From positions 1 to 48,188 of the forward strand of contig VBWE01000026.1 of NCBI GenBank assembly GCA_006218065.1: a stretch of 48,188 bases of DNA, written 5' to 3'. Every line of letters starts with the position of its first letter. The first letter of the stretch is position 1. The position numbers and the translations under genes were made by a program. This stretch comes from Bacteroidota bacterium (GTDB taxonomy: Bacteria > Bacteroidota > Bacteroidia > Palsa-965). Under the pieces are notes generated by a model that was not told the DNA's origin, searched no databases, and saw only the letters and a list, made by a program, of their open reading frames with translations. This document shows positions 44,736-48,188 of this stretch, piece after piece.

Positions 44736-47700
44736 TTATTTGATCAGGCTTATGTTTCCTTTTTGTAAAAATGTTTCCCCGTTGAGCAGTGTGCCGCTGA
44801 AATAATATGCAAACACCGCCATATTCAATGGCTTGCTCTTGTACGTACCATCCCAGCAGGTATTCAGGCTGTTGGTTTCAAAAACCAGCTCACCCCAGCG
44901 ATCGAAAATTTTCAGTACGAAACTTTCGAGGCACACATGGCCGGGGACGCATAACTGGTCGTTACGTGCATCTGCATTGGGAGAAAACGCATTCGGCATC
45001 AGCTTGCTCAAATCGAGATTATTGCACGGAATTTCTACTGTGATCGTTATGCAGGCGGTGTCGCTGCAACCGTTGGTATCGGCTACAACCACACAATATG
45101 TTTCCGTTTGCGCAGGATTTACTGTCGGACTTATACAGTTCATACAACTCAACCCGGCAGCAGGTGACCAGGAATAACTTGTTCCACCTGCCGCAGTCAG
45201 CTGTACATTATCTCCCGACGTAATGGAAGTAGCGCTCGCGCCCGCCACAGCGACCGGCAACGGGGGTTGTGCAACCGTTATCACCTGGCTTTGTGTGCAT
45301 CCGTTTGCATCGGTAACAATGACGGTATATGTTCCGGCAAGCAGCGCGACGGCAGTTTGCGTGGTTTGCCCGTTGCTCCAGTTGTACGCATAAGGAGTGG
45401 TTCCGTTTGCCGGCGTTGCAGTAGCCGTTCCATTATTTGCATCGCAGGTCGCATCCACCGATGATGACACGATCGTTATGTTGTTGGGTTGCGTAACGGT
45501 TACGGTTTGAACATTCGTACATCCGTTCGCATCGGTAACGGTTACGGTATATGTTCCGGTTCCCAGCGCTGTGGCGGTTTGCATGGCTTGTGCGTTGCTC
45601 CAGCTGTACGTGTAAGGTGATGTTCCGTTAGCCGGTAATGCCGTTGCAGTTCCCGTATTGGAAGCGCAGGCCGTGGGCGTGGATGTTGCCGTGAGCGTAA
45701 GCGGATTGTTTGACGTAACGGTGACCGTTTGTGTTTGCGAACAGCCATTCGCATCTGTAGCAGTAACGGTGTATGTTCCTGCAAGAAGACCTGTGGCCGT
45801 TTGCGTGGTTTGCGCATTGCTCCAGCTGTACGTATAAGGCGGTGTGCCGTTGGCCGGGTTTGCTGTTGCCGTTCCTGTGCCCGAAGTACAAACGGCCGGC
45901 GTTGATGTTGCCGTAAGTGTCACGGGATTATTTGCCGTAACTGTCACCGTTTGCGTTTGCGAACAGCCGTTGAGATCCGTAATGGAGACTGTATAGGTTC
46001 CTGCAACAAGGTTTGTCGCAGTTGCTGTTGTTTGTGCGTTGCTCCAGCTGTACGTATATCCCGGCGTTCCGCCGGAAGGATTCGCTGTAGCCGTTCCGAC
46101 AGCTCCTGTGCATAATGTCGGCGTAGAACTCGTTGAAACAGTAATTGCAGCCGGCTCTGTTATCGAAACAGTTTGTGTTGTGGTGCAACCATTCGTATCA
46201 GTTACGGTAACCGTATATGCAGTGGCAATAAGATTGACTGCCGTTACTGTTGTCTGCGTATTGCTCCATACATACGTATAGCCGGGACTTCCGCCAGAAG
46301 GTATTGCGGTTGCCGTTCCGGTTGCGTTTCCGCTGCAATCCGCATCCGTACCTGTTACGGTTACTGTGAGCGGCGATGGTTGTGTAATTGCAACTGTTTG
46401 TGCGGATGTGCAGCCATTGAGATCGGTGACCGTCACTGTATAAGTAGCGGCAGTAAGATTGGTTGCGGTTATTGTTGTTTGTGCATTGCTCCATGCATAT
46501 ATGTAACCGGGACTTCCGCCGGAAGGTACTGCTGTTGCAGTTCCGGTGGCGTTTCCGCTGCAATCCGCATTCGTGTTCGTTACCGTTACCGAAAGCGGCG
46601 ACGGTTGTGTAACGGCAACTGTTTGCGTTTGCGTGCATCCGTTTGCATCAGTGATGGTTACCGTGTATGTTCCTGCGGCAAGTCCTGTTGCAGTAGCTGT
46701 TGTCTGCGCATCGCTCCACAAATACGCCAGGCTTCCTGTTCCTCCGCTCGCCGTTACTGTTGCTGTTCCGTTGTTGCCTCCGCTGCAGCTTACATCCGTA
46801 CTTGTTGCAGATGCGGTTATAGCTGGTGGCTCTGTGATGGTAATCGTATCCGCAATCGTCGCACTCGCAGCATCTGTAATTGTCACCGTGTATGTGCCGG
46901 CACATAAACCTGTTGCGGTCTGGCTTGTTTGTCCGCCGGTCCAGGCATATGTGTACGGAGAAGTTCCGCCTGCAGGATTTGCCGTGGCCGTTCCGGTACA
47001 TTGCCCGTTGCACAGGATATCTGCTTGTGCAGAAGTTATTGTAAACGGAATCGTTGTGCAGAATTTGGCAACGAATGCATCCACGCTTCCGCCACCCATA
47101 GCCTGGTGTGCGCCGACCGTGGAAATATTATTACTGCTTTGCGCTTCACCCACCCCGATCACACAGCCTGATGCTTCGGCAGTTATTCCGTAGCCCGCAT
47201 CGCGTATCGTGCCACCGTAATAGGTTCCCCACTGGCGCACGCCCGCAGGATCATATTTTTCCAGGAAAGCGTCCCATTGTCCGCCGGCAAAAACAGTTTG
47301 CTGCGCACCAACGGTTGCAATATTATTTCCGCTGGCCGTGTACCCGATAGCGATCAGGTTATTATTCAGATCGGAACATACATCGCTGAAACCTTCATCG
47401 GCAGTTCCTCCGCAATAGGTTCCCCACTGGCGCACGCCCGAACCGTTAAACCGGGCAAGATAGGCATCATAATTTCCGCCGCCGAAAACCGGCTGCTGCG
47501 AACCTACCGTGGAAATATTTCCTGCGCTCTGGGTCTGGCCTGAAATGATGACGTTACCATTCGCATCTGCACAGATGCCGCTTTCACTTGTAAAACCAGA
47601 TCCGCCGTAATACGTTCCCCATTGCCTTACGCCGGCCGCGTTAAACTTCACCAGCAAACCGTTGAAGGAACCCATGTTCATGGTCTGGTGCGCACCTACC

Positions 47701-48188
47701 GTGGCAATATTATTTGCGCTTGCAGTGTATCCCCCGAGAAATACATTGCCGGTCGGATCGACAGCAACACCCCACCAGCTGAGCTCATCGTTGCTTCCGC
47801 CATAATATGTTCCCCATTGCCGCGTGCCTGCCGCATTGAATTTTACTACATAAATATCATACGTTCCGCCGCCGAACGCAGCCTGGTGAGCACCCACGGT
47901 TGAAATCGCGGTAGTGCTTTCTGTCCATCCCGACGCGTAAATATTTCCTGTACCGTCAACCGCTACGCCGCTGGCGGATTCGTCAAAACCGGAACCGCCG
48001 TAGTATGTCGCCCACAAACGCGCTCCGGCGGAATTGAATTTCAAAACGCAACCGTCCAGCAGTCCTCCTCCGAAAACTGTTTGATGCGCACCGACTGTCG
48101 CAATATTGGCGGTGCTCGTGGTCCAGCCGGCTACGGCAATATTCGCACTTGCATCTGTACCGACTCGTGCGCACACATCATCGCCCGA
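44736..48188 (-). CDS. Giant SBBP + SprB adhesin with CHU_C domain (5' truncated)
   Basis: The frame is open to the right edge (codons at 48186-48177 read S, G, D, D), so the start lies outside; 1150 residues are visible. The upstream part has about six SBBP-like repeats (RQWGTYYGG, GNIxASGWTES, STVGAHQ) covering about 47000-48188. Eight SprB units of ~75 residues follow (PYTYSWSNAQTT, GTYTVTVTDANGC) at about 45240-47020. Next come an Ig-like module (SYSWSPAAGLSCMNC) and a CHU_C domain (NAFSPNADARNDQLC, FDRWGELVF) ending GNISLIK. Export through the T9SS with the porP product directly downstream is well supported. Its SBBP half resembles the T9SS type A protein at 7046-8680 in repeat type, though not in sorting domain. 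Confidence 0.92.
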   Translation of the reverse strand, partial: SGDDVCARVGTDASANIAVAGWTTSTANIATVGAHQTVFGGGLLDGCVLKFNSAGARLWATYYGGSGFDESASGVAVDGTGNIYASGWTESTTAISTVGAHQAAFGGGTYDIYVVKFNAAGTRQWGTYYGGSNDELSWWGVAVDPTGNVFLGGYTASANNIATVGAHQTMNMGSFNGLLVKFNAAGVRQWGTYYGGSGFTSESGICADANGNVIISGQTQSAGNISTVGSQQPVFGGGNYDAYLARFNGSGVRQWGTYCGGTADEGFSDVCSDLNNNLIAIGYTASGNNIATVGAQQTVFAGGQWDAFLEKYDPAGVRQWGTYYGGTIRDAGYGITAEASGCVIGVGEAQSSNNISTVGAHQAMGGGSVDAFVAKFCTTIPFTITSAQADILCNGQCTGTATANPAGGTSPYTYAWTGGQTSQTATGLCAGTYTVTITDAASATIADTITITEPPAITASATSTDVSCSGGNNGTATVTASGGTGSLAYLWSDAQTTATATGLAAGTYTVTITDANGCTQTQTVAVTQPSPLSVTVTNTNADCSGNATGTATAVPSGGSPGYIYAWSNAQTTITATNLTAATYTVTVTDLNGCTSAQTVAITQPSPLTVTVTGTDADCSGNATGTATAIPSGGSPGYTYVWSNTQTTVTAVNLIATAYTVTVTDTNGCTTTQTVSITEPAAITVSTSSTPTLCTGAVGTATANPSGGTPGYTYSWSNAQTTATATNLVAGTYTVSITDLNGCSQTQTVTVTANNPVTLTATSTPAVCTSGTGTATANPANGTPPYTYSWSNAQTTQTATGLLAGTYTVTATDANGCSQTQTVTVTSNNPLTLTATSTPTACASNTGTATALPANGTSPYTYSWSNAQAMQTATALGTGTYTVTVTDANGCTNVQTVTVTQPNNITIVSSSVDATCDANNGTATATPANGTTPYAYNWSNGQTTQTAVALLAGTYTVIVTDANGCTQSQVITVAQPPLPVAVAGASATSITSGDNVQLTAAGGTSYSWSPAAGLSCMNCISPTVNPAQTETYCVVVADTNGCSDTACITITVEIPCNNLDLSKLMPNAFSPNADARNDQLCVPGHVCLESFVLKIFDRWGELVFETNSLNTCWDGTYKSKPLNMAVFAYYFSGTLLNGETFLQKGNISLIK

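Overview
This window is from the chromosome of a member of the Bacteroidota that has a type IX secretion system (T9SS). The support for this comes from within the sequence. Three giant proteins end in the gliding-motility-associated CHU_C domain (type B T9SS sorting). Three more end in a Por-type (type A) sorting domain. One gene encodes a PorP/SprF-family protein. Several start regions carry the Bacteroidota -7 box TAnnTTTG, and genes have no obvious Shine-Dalgarno sequences. The exact genus cannot be read from the window.

Layout. Bases 1-16.7 kb hold five consecutive + strand surface-protein genes. The first is a giant SprB-repeat adhesin, truncated by the left window edge. It is followed by an SBBP-repeat protein, a second CHU_C protein, and two collagen-like (Gly-X-Y) paralogues that share their N-terminal half but have different C-terminal domains. 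Each of the five is followed by its own strong intrinsic terminator, so they look like separate transcription units. From 16.9 to 24.0 kb on the minus strand come gyrB and a two-gene operon with a large periplasmic TPR protein and a putative outer-membrane barrel. From 24.2 to 28.6 kb lie an FtsE-like ABC ATPase, two unrelated family-4-type glycosyltransferases and murB. From 28.7 to 34.1 kb lie a helical protein of unknown function, a GEVED/T9SS protein, a small cytochrome-like lipoprotein and an aroB-aroA operon. From 34.4 to 38.2 kb lie proline dehydrogenase and a two-gene unit of a TsdA-like dihaem cytochrome c, broken by a frameshift in this sequence, and an outer-membrane porin-like protein. 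From 38.2 kb to the right edge, all on the minus strand, lie a thermolysin-type (M4) T9SS metalloprotease, a small DUF4258-like membrane protein, an alanine-dehydrogenase/transhydrogenase family enzyme, a PorP/SprF protein and, immediately upstream of porP, another giant SBBP+SprB+CHU_C adhesin that runs off the right edge.

How it fits together. The dominant theme is the cell surface: T9SS cargo with SprB, PKD, SBBP or Ig-like repeats, a candidate PorP partner for the last cargo, and collagen-like tail-fibre-type proteins. The remaining genes are ordinary housekeeping genes (gyrB, ftsE, murB, aroA, aroB, putA-type, ald). Several intergenic gaps carry long inverted repeats, the most elaborate being a triple-nested perfect palindrome between aroB and proline dehydrogenase. 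I found no CRISPR array, tRNA, rRNA, transposase or prophage. I saw no clear-cut novel system. The best candidates for a closer look are the TPR/barrel operon, the C-terminal swap in the collagen-like pair, the metrically exact SprB array, the nested-palindrome elements and the frameshifted TsdA-like gene.
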